Positions 52,900 through 64,000 of a DNA stretch of 64,000 nt are shown in pieces. Within the stretch, counting starts at the first letter, position 1. Each line of letters begins with the position of its first letter. Made by a program: the position numbers and the translations under genes. The notes under the pieces are model-generated. The model saw only the letters and a list, made by a program, of their open reading frames with translations. It searched no databases and was not told the origin of the DNA. Source of the DNA: Epiperipatus broadwayi (lineage: Eukaryota > Onychophora > Udeonychophora > Euonychophora > Peripatidae); NCBI GenBank assembly GCA_028023455.1, contig JAQFVV010000014.1:4281336-4345335 (forward strand), in the 5' to 3' direction.

Positions 52900-53653
52900 T
52901 TAACCCTTTTCCCGCCTCTTACGAAGCTCCTCGTAGACATCTGACGTCACTCTAACTCTGCCAGTTCTTATGCTAAAAAATTCGTTTGATAGGTTTTGAA
53001 TAGATTTTTAAAAGTTCTGTAAGATGGTGCCCTCTTCCGAATTATTTTACAAGTAAAAAATAAAAAAAAACGCATTTAAACCTAAACAAAGAAAGAACAT
53101 CGTTTGTAATTGGTTGTTAGTGAGCTCTCAGCCGAAAAAGACATTCTGATTGGCTGGAAAGAACAAAGAAACCGCCTGATCAAAGAAAATAAAGAAAAAC
53201 GCTGAGATTTTCATTTTGAATGCAATTTTAAGTATTAAAAAAATATAATTTCAGAAATTAAACTAGTTTTTTAAAAAATATATTAAAAAAACAAAATTAT
53301 TTTCGAAAAATATTGAAGATTTTAGTAAAAATATTAAAGATCTAATAAAAAGAAATATTTACTTTTCTATAACATAAAAGTCGACCTTTTTGTTTATATT
53401 ATAGCTTTTATGTTGCCGAAATTGAATATTTTAGAATAAATAAATAGCAATTTATTTTTGAAAGAACTTTCGTTCTCTTCATAACCTGAAAAATTAGTAA
53501 TATACTTTTTATAAACGTATCTGAGTTGAATTTAATATTATAGGTGAATATGTTTTAACAATAGGCTTTGTCTTCAGTTTGTGAGTTGGCCAATTAAAAG
53601 ATTTGATTTTTACCTCATACAACCAATAATATAATTAGCGGTTAAAAGGTTAA
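52900..53653. mobile_element. piggyBac-like non-autonomous element (TTAA target, CCCTTT termini)
   Basis: Flanked by TTAA at 52900-52903 and 53650-53653. Immediately inside, the left end is CCCTTTTCCCGCC and the right end reads, in reverse complement, CCTTTTAACCGCT, so the termini are imperfect inverted repeats of the CCYTTT type used by piggyBac-like transposases. The internal ~750 bp has no transposase frame. The first 150 bp are GC-richer than the surroundings and contain a small TACGA/TCGTA palindrome (52920-52935), a perfect TGACGTCA (52942-52949) and two ATTGG boxes (53109, 53149). It would need a transposase in trans. Confidence 0.75.
52942..52949. promoter_or_regulatory. Perfect CRE-type octamer in the piggyBac-like element
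   Basis: TGACGTCA is the palindromic binding site of CREB/ATF-type factors. It lies about 40 bp inside the left terminus, upstream of two inverted CCAAT (ATTGG) boxes. Function in this context is not shown. Confidence 0.45.
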
Positions 53654-54259
53654 AAGCATGCTACGTAGTAAGTAATAAAGCTGAATACTAAAAAACCTAT
53701 CTTTTCTGTGAGTATATTCATTAATTACCAGATATAATAAAGTGTAGTATATATATAATACAACTTAGATATTAATAAGCATTAAAAAATAAAATAATAT
53801 AAGAGTGTAAATATTTTATTATTAAACAAAAAGAAGTAAGACTATTTTTGTTAGTAGAAAATATAAACAAGTTTTTGTGAATTAAAAATAATGAATTTTT
53901 AAAACAAAGAACTTTTTAACAAAAAGATGTAAATGGGTTGTAAGAGTTTTATCAGTCATGTTCTTTAAAATTGATTTATTTTGGTGGTCCTAATAAAATA
54001 TTAAAGTTGTGTGATCAATAAACAATGTAAGTTTTAAATTAAAAATATCAGATTATATGTATAATACATTATATTAAGAGTTTAATAATATCACATAAAA
54101 AATTAAATAATACTGTAAATATTTCATCATTGAAGGAATCCAATTTTGATAATAGAAAACACAAAGTAAGTTTATGCATGAGAGATTTTTAATGGGTTTT
54201 CAAACAAACAAGAGATACTTTTAATGAATTAATGGCTAGTTGATTAAAGTTGATCTAAA

Positions 54260-54393
54260 GCAAAGTTCCCTTGTCTTGCATTGGTGGTTGAGAGGTTAGC
54301 GCAACTGCCTTGCACTTGCAGGCAGTTGCCCGGGTTGCGGGTTCACATCCCAGCCGATGCTATGACACTTAAAAAAAAGGCAAGGTTCCCTTG
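54260..54393 (+). mobile_element. Intact tRNA-derived SINE with 14 bp target duplication
   Basis: The SINE body at 54274-54379 has an A-box-like TGGTTGAGAGGTTAGCGCAA, a B-box-like GGGTTCACATCCCAG and the tail GATGCTATGACACTT followed by A8. It is flanked by GCAAAGTTCCCTTG (54260-54273) and GCAAGGTTCCCTTG (54380-54393), a 14 bp target-site duplication with one mismatch. The 100-codon frame from 54281 across it is not a gene. Confidence 0.92.
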
Positions 54394-55089
54394 GCTCAAT
54401 GCTATGCAGGATGGAACACAGAAGCAAAACATTTCAAAGAATCATATTCTGGATAAACATAACATTTTAAATAATCACTTATATAATATCAGAACCAACC
54501 TGAGAAGGAAAGGAGAGCAGTGTTATGTTTTTGTGGTTACATGTGGTGTTGGTGGGTCTTTTAAATATGATAAAAATATTTAGATATTTAAAAAATTGTC
54601 TTATTTGCAGATATTTTACAGGGTTGTCCAAAAAATAATCTGAAATATTTTGAAAGACACAATTAAAAATTTTAAATTTACTAAATAAATATTTTTGCTT
54701 TAAGGTATTATTTGATTATTTTTTCCAAAAATTACTTTTTTAAACCCTAATTTGCTTATTTTAGCAAGTATTTTACTCTCTGGATTTATTTATTTCATAG
54801 AAATAAATGAATAAGACACTTAAGATATTTACTGAATATATTAAATGACTAAAGCTATATGCTCAAGTTTTTCTTGCAAAACTGCTGGAAAAAAAAGTCT
54901 CTTAATTTACAAATTTTATTTCATAGAATAAAGTAGAAGACACTAACATTCATACCCAAGTAGCAAGATTGACCTCAATAATTATCATTAATTGTTTATT
55001 AAACTACAGGTCATTCCTAGCACAGTTAAAGATTAATATATATCTGGAGTTTTTTAAAAATTAAATACACACCCAAATAGTAATAATTC
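54394..55089. other. AT-rich intron, nothing recognised
   Basis: No coding or repeat signal that I can support. Confidence 0.5.
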
Positions 55090-56350
55090 TATTTCATTGT
55101 AACAACTTTCTTTTACAGTCTCTTGGGTTCCAATTTAAAACTTCTACTATCCATTCATTATCATATCTTTTAGCAATATATACAGCTCTACCCTTGTTCA
55201 GGCTCTCAATTCTTTTAATGATTTCAATAATATCAAATTGTTCTTTCACTTGTGTACTTAATTTTTAATTGTTTCCTATTACTCCTAACATATATCTTTT
55301 TATACATTTTTGAATAGTCTGAAATATCTGTATTGCTCTTTTATTAAATGTTTTAAGTCTCAGATCCATAAGGAAAAAATGTAAAACAGATATATAAAAA
55401 CTTTTTTCAAACATATGGACATTTTTTTTTTTAATATTAAATTATTTTTAACAAAAACATTCCATCCAAGCTTAATTCTACAATTAATTTCATTTGTTAT
55501 GCCTCTATAGATATTAATAATCAAACCAAAGTATTTGCAGTTGTTAACTTCTTTAATTCATGATTATCAATCTTTTTTTTTCCTATGAAAATCCATTGAT
55601 CATTATTTTAATCTTTTTAGCATTTATCTTTAGTCCTATTTTCTTATTTATATCAGATAGCTGCTTGCAACATTTCCTGAAGACCTGAAGCATTATTTGC
55701 AAACATAATCACACCAGTTGCAAAAGCTTGATGAATTAAATAGCCTCATTTACTTTTACTCCATTTTCTATTTCAATTCACAGCATATTTTCTATAAAAC
55801 TGCTGTAAAAAGATTTGGAGATATGGAATCATCTTGCCATGCATCCTTTTCAATAATCTTATCATTATTATTATGCAATCTAAATATTTCTACTGCATTT
55901 TGATAAATATTCTTCAGAATATGACAGTATTCTTGCCTATACCTTGATAATCCAAAGCTTTAATCACTAAGCAAATGCTTATACAAACAACTGCTTTTTC
56001 ATAATCAAGAAATCCTAAGCATAATGCCAACTCTAATTCATTGGCCCGTTTTATAATTTCTCATGATATTTGGATAGTGATCTACTTTTCTAAAACCGCT
56101 TCTTATTATTTGTTCTTTTCATTAGTTAGAATCCCAAATTTGCTATAGATGACTTGTAAATATTTTGGTAAATATTTTGTATAGAACTGATAGAAAACTG
56201 ATGTCTGAAATTTCTAAAATCTTCTGTAAAACTTAACTTTTCTTAAAAATCAATATTAATAATGTAAAACTTAACTTTTCTTAAAAATCAATATTAATAT
56301 TGCATTGTTTCAATCATTTGATAACAAATTTCTCATTTAGACATTAGGTG
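55090..56350 (-). mobile_element. RTE-like LINE, copy D (RT palm to C-terminus), decayed
   Basis: Runs parallel to 44460-45660 of copy C. Shared plus-strand phrases include CTTTTACA.TCTCTTGG, TATTGCTCTTTTAT, CATTTATCTTTAGTCCTA, GGAGATATGGA.TCA and CTTTAATCACTAA. More mutated than copy C. A 38 bp unit is tandemly duplicated at 56226-56263 and 56264-56300. Inactive. Confidence 0.75.
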
Positions 56351-57642
56351 AATAATTGATAAAGTAAAAGTGTAATTTTAAAAATGTTTATATCTGGAAC
56401 CATTTATCCATTTATTCTAAAAATCTTATACATATGAATGAATTCTGAAAAACCAATTGAAAGTAGAATAAATTAACTACAAAGTGTATCTGCCAAATGG
56501 CAGATTAAACACGATTATTTCATTTAATTGACCAAATTGAGATTTAAAAAAAAAAAAAAACTGATATGAAAATCAATGCACAAACTTTTTTATCCTCAAG
56601 TGTATAGACTATTTATTGAAATGTGTGCAAATTCTATATTAATTTTTTTGATTAATAACAAAAGCTGGGTCTTGGGTGTTAAAACAATATAAGTAAATAA
56701 TATTTGTTGTAGTTGTTTTTGCAACCCATAATCACAGTTTGTGGTGCGAGTCTAAATATTAAAATGCTAAAAACATTGCATTAACAGAGGATGGCTGGCA
56801 ATGATACACTACTATTAAGATAATGCGTGGAGTAATTCAGCCTAGTAGTGAAAGTGACAGAATCGAGAACTAAAGGTTTCTGGATTAATTTCAAACTAAG
56901 AAAAAAAAATCTCACTTTGATATTGAATGATATTTCATTTTAACAGCTGGTGACACACTAAATAATGAAATAAGATCAAGTACTCTATTATTTAGGTGCG
57001 TTTCCTTAAATTTGGTAAAATAATCAGTTTATTGCTTAGGAACTGACAAAAGTTCAAGTACCTAGTGAGAGAATAGTTTATTGTTTGGGAATTTATAAGA
57101 ACTTCGAATACCTAAAGTGATAAAGCCGGATCCCGATTTATTGATCTTGAGCTACAGAATCGACCATGTATTAGATTATGCAGGATTCAAAATTTTATCA
57201 GAGAACTTAACTGTCATTTACATCTTAAACTATTAACAATATATGTTTTTAAACTGATCGCATATATAGACATTAAAAAGACTTTTTATACGTATTATAT
57301 AATTATAAAATGCCACATTATAAAATAGATTACCGAATAAAAGGCACCGGAAATAATGCATAATTATCAATATTAAAATTCACTGTTTAAATACTTTTTT
57401 TTTTAAAAAAACAAATCCAATCTAATTTAAATGAAATCTAAACTTTTAATAATAACTTTTACTTATTTTAAAGTCACTCTTTATCTGAAGAGATAAAATG
57501 GAGTTAAAAAAAGATTTGGTGAAACATTTAAAAAATTTCCACAGTGGTATTTATTCAAAAGAAATGAAGAGAAATCAATAACTCTTGACTTTGTAATCAA
57601 ACAACAATAAAATGTACAAAAAAAAAAAAAAATCACTATCAC
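56351..57642. other. Intron sequence next to the Walker B exon, nothing recognised
   Basis: AT-rich with mildly higher GC near 56700-57200. No repeat or coding motif recognised. Confidence 0.5.
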
Positions 57643-57795
57643 CTGAGGCATATTCATATCATCCATAAACACTAGAAGGCGCTTTCCCACTGGTGGTCCG
57701 TATACATCTTTAGTACGTTTTTCTACATTGGCTTCTAGATAGCGCTGCACATCCATTGATGTAGTACGTGAGGAAAAATTCATATTTAAAACGAA
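57643..57795 (-). CDS. DNAH10: Axonemal dynein heavy chain exon: AAA3 module with Walker B
   Basis: This is an internal exon of 51 codons in phase 0, part of the ATP-driven motor ring of an axonemal dynein heavy chain, which moves cilia and flagella. The translation holds NFSSRTTSMDVQRYLEAN, then VEKRTKDVYGPPVGKRLL and the Walker B block VFMDDMNMPQ. The acidic DD pair is the ATP-binding acidic site typical of dynein AAA3. On the minus strand the acceptor is a pyrimidine-rich tract ending TTTCAG just above 57795, and the donor after CAG is GTGATA just below 57643. The 128-residue open frame seen here runs past both splice sites into intron. Combined with GTQQPIALLK in the next exon, the signature fits DNAH10 better than the DNAH5/8, DNAH9/11/17 or DNAH1/3/7 patterns I know. 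Dynein heavy chain is near certain; the paralogue rests on remembered family motifs. Confidence 0.93.
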
Positions 57796-58913
57796 CTGAA
57801 ACGAAGAGAGAATACATGCGTATGTATTGATGTACATGAATATACTGATGTATGTATATCTATACAAATTTTAAAATATGACTAATTTTCATACTTAAAT
57901 TATAAAAGTAATATATTAGTTAAAAATGAACAATTCAAATTATTCTAAAAGAAACAATATAAAATAAAAGTATAATTATCACCAGATGTCAGCATCAATC
58001 AAACAACTTTTCAAGTGTTATTCCTATTCAAAGAGAACAAAAGACTGCCTCTACAAAGCAACAATAAAACCCGACAAAGGAGAAATTAGTAGAATATTTA
58101 AAAAAAAAAAAAAAGAATTGAGAATTTTTTAACCCATTTGATTTTTTTATTATTATTAAAAACTTTTTGTCTAACTCTTTTCTCTTTCTCTCCCGATCAA
58201 ATCTTTAAATTTTTTTGAATAGCGAAAGCTTTGAACAAAGTGAACTTTGTAACATTAAAAATATGTTTTAACCCGTGTTAGAAATATTTTAAGTAAATAA
58301 TTAGAATAACAAGTTTTGAATGCACTATTAATGATTTTAAAAACATTTTTTTTTTTTTTTTTTACAAACATTAACAATTTATATTTTTAATGATAAAAAA
58401 AAAAAAGTGAATTATATATAATATTAACAAAAGTAATAAAAAGTTAACTCAGTTCAGAGTCATCTGTTATCTGCCATTAGATAGATCTACCAGTTTAGTC
58501 TTTGATATTCATAGCTATCCTTTCATTAAGACCATTATCAAATTCTTTTTTCATGCACTTTTTCTTACACTCTCTAAAAATATCAACAAATCAAAAATCC
58601 TTTTTCTTTTCAAAAACGTTATTTTCTTATATCAATACTGAACATATATATTTATATAAAACGTTTCAACTGTTATTATCTTAGTCATTTTCAAGGATCT
58701 ATTTTACTGTTATTCTACAATCTAATTCATTTTCTACTTCCTAAATTCCTTAATGAATAAGCTTTTCCATTTATTCTTTTAAACACATTTATACATATAA
58801 TTATTCGAAATCTCAATATTCTCAGATTCTAATCTTTCTACCATTTTCTAATCTTTTAAGTTTTTGCTCTGCATCCATGATTTTAAAAAAATAAATTAAC
58901 AAGCGGCTGCTGC

Positions 58914-60840
58914 TGCTATTATTACTACTGCTATTGCTACTACTATTATTATTACCACTACTATTATGTTTCAAAACAAACTTTATTGAACAAAAATATA
59001 TATATACAGAAAAGGTTATAAAGGCATAGCTGATAATGGGAGTTACATATGTATTATTATTATTTTTGTTTTCAAGTTAAGATTTTTAATATATATATAA
59101 TATTTACAAATATTGACCTTATATTAATACTTTAATATATGAGCTATGTAATAATGGTTACATGAAGTACCATGTCCGCCAATTTATGATGTAGACATTG
59201 AAATAACTAAAATTCTTGATTTAGGTGGTCAGTGGCTTTATGGTGTTTACTATTTGATAACTAAATGTGATCACATTCTAGGCTATAATTAAAGAGCATT
59301 CATTCTTTGGATGAAGCATTAGTCAATCTGAGTCCATGATTTGGATTGTTGGTTGATGATTGAGAGGAATTGCATTCAGGGCTGTGGTCAATGGGCACTG
59401 ACTCATCAGATGATACATAGGATAGTATGAGTTCTGGATTGACTGTTTCTACCTTTTTAGAATTCATGGCCTTTAGATGACACACAGGTTTACTCTTAAC
59501 AGAGATGTCTGGGATGAGACTCAGTTATCAGGGAGCTTAGTGCTAAGGTGTCCATGATTTCTGGGAAAGTTTTGTTGATTATATAAGTTTAAAGGTTGTG
59601 TACAATGTCAGCATCAGGAATGCTTGCCTTTTGTTTTTCAGCTGTGTAGTCAAACTGCTTTCAGTGTGATGTTCATTTCTGGGTTTGGGTGCTTAGCTAG
59701 TATTGTAATTGGTGGTTTGATAACTTACTAGTAGGATTTTTGGGGCTGTGGCTATTTGGATCTATCGTGACATCTATAGCTTGCATATGATCATCTGTGG
59801 GGAGGGATCTTTTTGCATTTATGGTGTGCATTGTCTTCAGTGGAAGTTTGATTTTTATTGAGAATGCATTGTCCTCCTATTTGGTCACATGACAGACACT
59901 GGTCTGTGGGGCAATTGTTAGCTAAATGATCCTGCTGGTTGCAAGAGAAGCATTGAGGTTTTATGACTCTTATGTAGATGAGAAGTATGGTCTCTTGGTC
60001 AGTGATTTAGGTGGAAATATTGGTGTGGTCTATATTCTTTTTTAGTTGTACTTTAAATTCAAAATTGTTACTGTATATGGGAATTGAAATATCCTGGGGG
60101 TAGTTTGACTCAAGCAAAATCACTTTTCCAAATGGTTCCATTAATTTTTGTAAGTCTGGTGTATTATAACCTAAGTAAGTGTTTCTGATAATTCCAGTTA
60201 TATGGCTTTGGCATGGACAATAATGGACATGAAACTGACTAGTATTTTATTCTTTTCATTAAATATTTTTTTTGTTTAAATGGTAAAATTTGATAGCCAT
60301 GTATGTAGGGTTGGAGTCCTCAGCTAGGTGGAGATGGAGTTCATAAATTTGGAAGCTAAATCCTTCATACAGGAATGCCCTTGGGAAATCATAAAAAAAA
60401 TAGGTATCATTTGCAAGATAGGATAATAGAATAGTAAAAAAAAATCGATAGAATGTGGTGTAAAGTCTTCTGAGAATAGTATCTTGAATTTCTCATTAAT
60501 GATTTTTTGCATTTCAGTTATCCATGTAATAGTGAAGAAGGGGGTGGGGGCTGGTTGGTTTTCATTTTTGCCTTGCTTTAATAAGTCTAGGTTTTTCAAA
60601 TCATTAAAAATGGATTTTCTCTTAAATTAGATTTTACAGTTAAGATTTCCAGGTTAGTTTTTGTAATATTGGCACAAGTATTTCTGTGTACATTGATGTG
60701 ATTTTCTAATGAGATGGTCTTGTTGCCAGTTTGTTGTGCATGTGAGACATTGGCAGTCATACATATATCTGAAACTAGTTTGGGAAGACAAGCACCATAT
60801 GAACTGTGAATTTGAACAAAAAATAAATATAGACATATTG
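58914..60840 (-). mobile_element. (TAA)n-tailed retroposon with gag-type ORF1 and no visible RT
   Basis: Read on the minus strand. ORF1-like text runs from about 60840 to 59300 and is followed by a 3' region and a (TAA)-rich tail ending near 58914-58970. Next to the tail the plus strand reads ATTATGTTTCAAAAC, parallel to ATTATGTTTCAACGG beside the array at 41703. Only about 950 bp separates the zinc knuckle from the tail, too little for an RT domain, so this is either internally deleted or a naturally ORF1-only element. Confidence 0.6.
59300..60600 (-). pseudogene. Gag-type ORF1 remnant with intact CCHC zinc knuckle
   Basis: The frame at 60599-60324 begins MKNLDLLKQGKNENQPAPTP and contains ITWITEMQKIINEKFKILFS. 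Further down, in other frames, are GYNTPDLQKLMEPFGKVILL, ESNYPQDISIPIYSNNFEF and, at 59952-59911, CFSCNQQDHLANNC. That is a perfect C-x2-C-x4-H-x4-C knuckle, followed by a CLSC pair. Such knuckles bind element RNA in ORF1 proteins of Tx1/L1- and I-type LINEs. A Ser-rich 61-codon frame at 59485-59300 is the likely C-terminus. Frameshifts separate these parts. Confidence 0.65.
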
Positions 60841-63759
60841 TAACCTTATATCCAACTCCGTTGGGAATAGATAGATTGGCATTTATAATGTTTTTGAAAA
60901 AAAAAAAAGAAAAAGTTAATTTTTTTTAATAAATTCTAAGTAAATTATATTAATATGCAAATGAAGGAAAAACCTGATATTTTTTTTCCTTTACATGTTT
61001 GTCTGTTCACAGTATATTATCTATATTTTCTTTAGCTTATCATATATTATTTTGATATTATAAATTGGTTATAATGATTGATGTTTTATTATGACATAAT
61101 TTAATGCATAGTTAATTGGTGTAATTGAAATTAATCATATCAATAATTAAATTTTTCCTATATTGTCTCATATTTAACTAAAATAGATGCAATTTAAAAT
61201 TTGATATAGTTTTATATTGGTTTTATTAAAAGAGTGAAATATAGAAATATGGTTTATTTGAATTTGAGTCTGGTTTAAACTGGATCTAATTTAGTTTAAT
61301 TAATTGATAAGTTGTAAATTCTCCCGAATATTTTTTTTCTTACTGTTGAATTGTCTTGTGTTAAGATATGCAAATAAAAAATAGATTTTTTTTTCCTTAT
61401 TGTGGGAAGTCTGTTGGATTATAAGACATAAAAGAAAGAAAAGAAAGGAAGAAAAGCTTTTTGTAAAACTATCTTTAAAGAAACGAATTTGCAATATTAA
61501 TTTTATTGTTTAAAATTAAAGTGTGTTCATTCATTATGAATATATAAAAACTCAAAATTCCTGTCCTACAGAACATTCGCTGTGACACTTTTCAATGTAT
61601 GACCAAAAAAAAAACGATATTCATCATTATTATAGAATGCATTACAGTATTTAACATTACTAGGTAGATTAATGTAAAGGAAGAGAAAATGGAATAAGTA
61701 AATTAAAGTTCTGGTTCAACTTTAAAGTGTTGTTAAATTCAAAAGGAATATTACTAATTTAATAATATTCTTTCATATTAATCTACATCAAGCTTCAGAC
61801 CCTTGTGCTGCTTGGAAAAATTCATTTACTCATGAGTTAATGAAATTGTCAAAACCACTTTGAAAATGGACAATGCTTGTATTTTAACATAGCTGCCAGT
61901 GAAGTTGCTAAATTATGTATCATGCTTCAAACATATTTACTGCTTGGATAAACTCATTTATCAACTATTTGAGTAATTTATTAAAGCTTACCTGGATATA
62001 TCAATGATGTTGGAATTAATCCTGGATTTCCAGTTGTGAGTGAAATTGTGAAATTATATATGTTGTATTTTGGATATTTTTGTCGCTAAGATAAAATTTT
62101 TGATTAAATTATTCTTGACATCTTTAAAGTTTATTTGGATTTGTTAACAACATTTATAATTTATTCGAAAATACCTGCCATTAATAGAAATCTAAAATTA
62201 TATTTATGATAAAAGACAAAAAGTTGTCCAGAAGTTACTTACAGTATTATCGTGAAGTAAATATTTATTTAAAATGTTGATATGTTGGATGATAAAGAAA
62301 CCAAGAATTATCAACTTATTTTCCAGGATAAGATTTTGCAATTGTATAATTACATTAGGAGCTCTTTGGGGATATAAAAAACTCGGTGAGATTTGTGTTA
62401 AGTAAATTAGGGATGAGTAACTGGAGGTATGTAAATATCTAAGCTTTTCCTAGCATATTTATAATGCAATGGAATATAGAAATGATAAGCAAAAACTTAA
62501 TAATATTCGAACTATAAAAAAAATTTATTTTAAGCATTGAGTATTATTTTGGGTATTTTGCACAAGATGGTGTGAAATTAAAGTGTACGTCTATTTTTAT
62601 ATATATATGTTTTATGTTTTATGGTTATACATATGTTTTATGTTATATTGTATGCCATGTAAATTATGGGTTGTTAATTAAAATTAAGGTAAGGTAGCAT
62701 TGATATTTAAGCCTAAAAAGGGGTATAGATGTTAGTTGTTGATGATTAAAGATCATCATTATTTGTTTTCTAAGGTATTAAAATGATATTATAACTATAA
62801 TATTGAGCTTTAATATTGTGATGATAAAGGTTATTATTATTATTTATTCTAAAATATGTTAATTAGTATTATATCTTGGGTTTATTAATTTTATATCATA
62901 ATTTCAGAATATGTCACAGCACATTTAACCGATATTGAGTTTAAAGGAAAAATGATTTTAATAATATGAACCTAAAGTTTGTGTATTTTACTGCTTGAAT
63001 ATAAACAATTTATAGGTTGATGATGGGTGGCAGGATTATACTAGATTCATTGTATACATGGTAATATATATTTATAACCAATAATTATCATTGTCAATGA
63101 CAATTTAGTGAATCTGTGAGAGTGAGTTCAGGGTTGATGATGGGTGGATGTGACCATTTTAAAGCTGCAAATTTCCCATTGGATGTACCTGGTTTGTCAT
63201 TTTATACTGGTATTATTGTATTAGAAGTCATTAGTATTTTGCACTGTTGTGGAGATATCCAACACAATATATTATATGTAGTCATGATCTTAATGAGTAT
63301 GCTTGGATGATATGATATAGCAAAGAAGTTGTTGATCTCTTATTACAAATTTTTTTGTATCCATATAGGTGCTGATAGATACCTGGCTATTTAATTCACA
63401 TGTTGTCAGACATGATCCTAGACTAATTGCAGGCTTGATTCTTTAATGCATATGTTAGTAGTATTACCATGTGCACCAGGCAGTAATTCATTGCTGTATA
63501 AATGTTTATTGTTCATTAGTTGTTGAGGATGAATAGCTTAAAGAAAGTATGCAAGATATATTCTTACAGGTTTAATGAATATTTGTAATCCAGCTAATCT
63601 CAAATTTAATCTAAGTTAAAGTAATGTACTATAATGGAATGAAACATTTTACTTGGATATATCTATCAGATCAGCTGGTTTGATCACAATGTGTGACCAA
63701 CTTATACAAAGTCTATATGTGATGATAGACCTATCTATTGAGCCCCAAACATTGCTGGT

Positions 63760-64000
63760 GCCAGATATAATGGAACAAACAATTTTCATCATTAGATATA
63801 ATGGTTATAAAAGATTTTCCTCATACAACCCCCCCCCAATACATATTACACTAGTCATGCCAGTCACTAATTCAATCTTTAGCGGTGTGTAGTCCCACTA
63901 CACATTGTGCATCCATTTGGTCGACAGATATAATGGACGGAACAATTAGCACTTGCCCCAAAAGATGATGATGCCAGATATAATGGACGGAATGATTACA
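63760..64000. repeat. Short minisatellite reaching the window end
   Basis: The unit CAGATATAATGGACGGAACA (variants) occurs at about 63762, 63793 (partial), 63924 and 63975, always with the same strand sense. A run of eight or nine C sits at about 63829. The array may continue past 64000. Confidence 0.7.

Larger units (their letters stand above)
57796..64000 (-). other. Upstream dynein intron (partial)
   Basis: This is intronic sequence on the 5' side of the exon at 57643-57795. It contains the gag-type retroposon at 58914-60840 and the short minisatellite from 63760. The stretches 57796-58913 and 60850-63750 are AT-rich and show no coding motif I recognise. The exon expected upstream, encoding the AAA3 Walker A loop, was not found and probably lies beyond 64000. 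Confidence 0.7.

Noticed and set aside
54281-54583. 100-codon frame across the SINE as a gene.
   Set aside because: It begins inside the SINE promoter boxes, crosses the target duplication and has no domain; a chance frame.

Overview
This is eukaryotic, clearly metazoan DNA. It is about three-quarters A+T by eye and almost entirely non-coding for the host. The only host coding sequence I can support is two exons of one axonemal dynein heavy chain on the minus strand, 57643-57795 and 6630-6764. Both are phase 0 with good splice signals, and together they encode one continuous stretch of the third AAA+ module (Walker B MDDMNMPQ, then IDEYGTQQPIALLK). The family signature is closest to what I know of DNAH10, the inner-arm I1 beta-type heavy chain. 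The window is therefore one ~50.9 kb intron plus parts of its two neighbours. A very large intron in an AT-rich genome full of non-LTR, Penelope-like and Ty3 elements suggests a large-genome invertebrate. I cannot name the lineage from sequence alone.

Layout. 1-6629: downstream intron with copies of an unnamed ~200 bp repeat (Rep-A). 6630-6764: dynein exon. 6960-8895: decayed plus-strand RTE-like LINE. 9150-14480: decayed Tx1-like LINE (plus), interrupted by a minus-strand RTE-like fragment at 11090-12474. 15291-21400: AT-rich, featureless. 21470-22360: decayed C2H2 zinc-finger ORF running into a large triplet microsatellite that is split by a tRNA-derived SINE (22581-22685). 23190-25560: LINE scraps and a Rep-A copy. 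28740-32560: degenerate Ty3/Gypsy element. 36440-38990: a second LINE family (minus). 40201-43754: a Penelope-like element (PLE1) with terminal inverted arms, a hammerhead-like motif in each arm and a 1.9 kb gag-type retroposon inserted in one arm. 44311-49112: nearly full-length RTE-like LINE (minus), split by a younger Penelope-like element (PLE2, 46460-48113). 51085-52142: a long imperfect palindrome and paired direct repeats. 52900-53653: a piggyBac-like non-autonomous element. 54260-54393: an intact SINE with target duplication. 55090-56350: another RTE-like fragment. 57643-57795: dynein exon. 58914-60840: a gag-only-looking retroposon with a CCHC knuckle and a (TAA)n tail. 63760-64000: a short minisatellite.

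How the parts relate. The transposable elements are passengers in the dynein gene and must be transcribed and removed with the intron. They interlock: SINE in microsatellite, PLE in LINE, gag retroposon in PLE, LINE fragment in LINE. Their insertion order can therefore be read from this one window. The points most worth following are the two hammerhead-like motifs in the PLE1 arms, the shared fold-back architecture of the two PLEs, and the ORF1-only (TAA)n-tailed retroposons that appear to seed the long ATT arrays.
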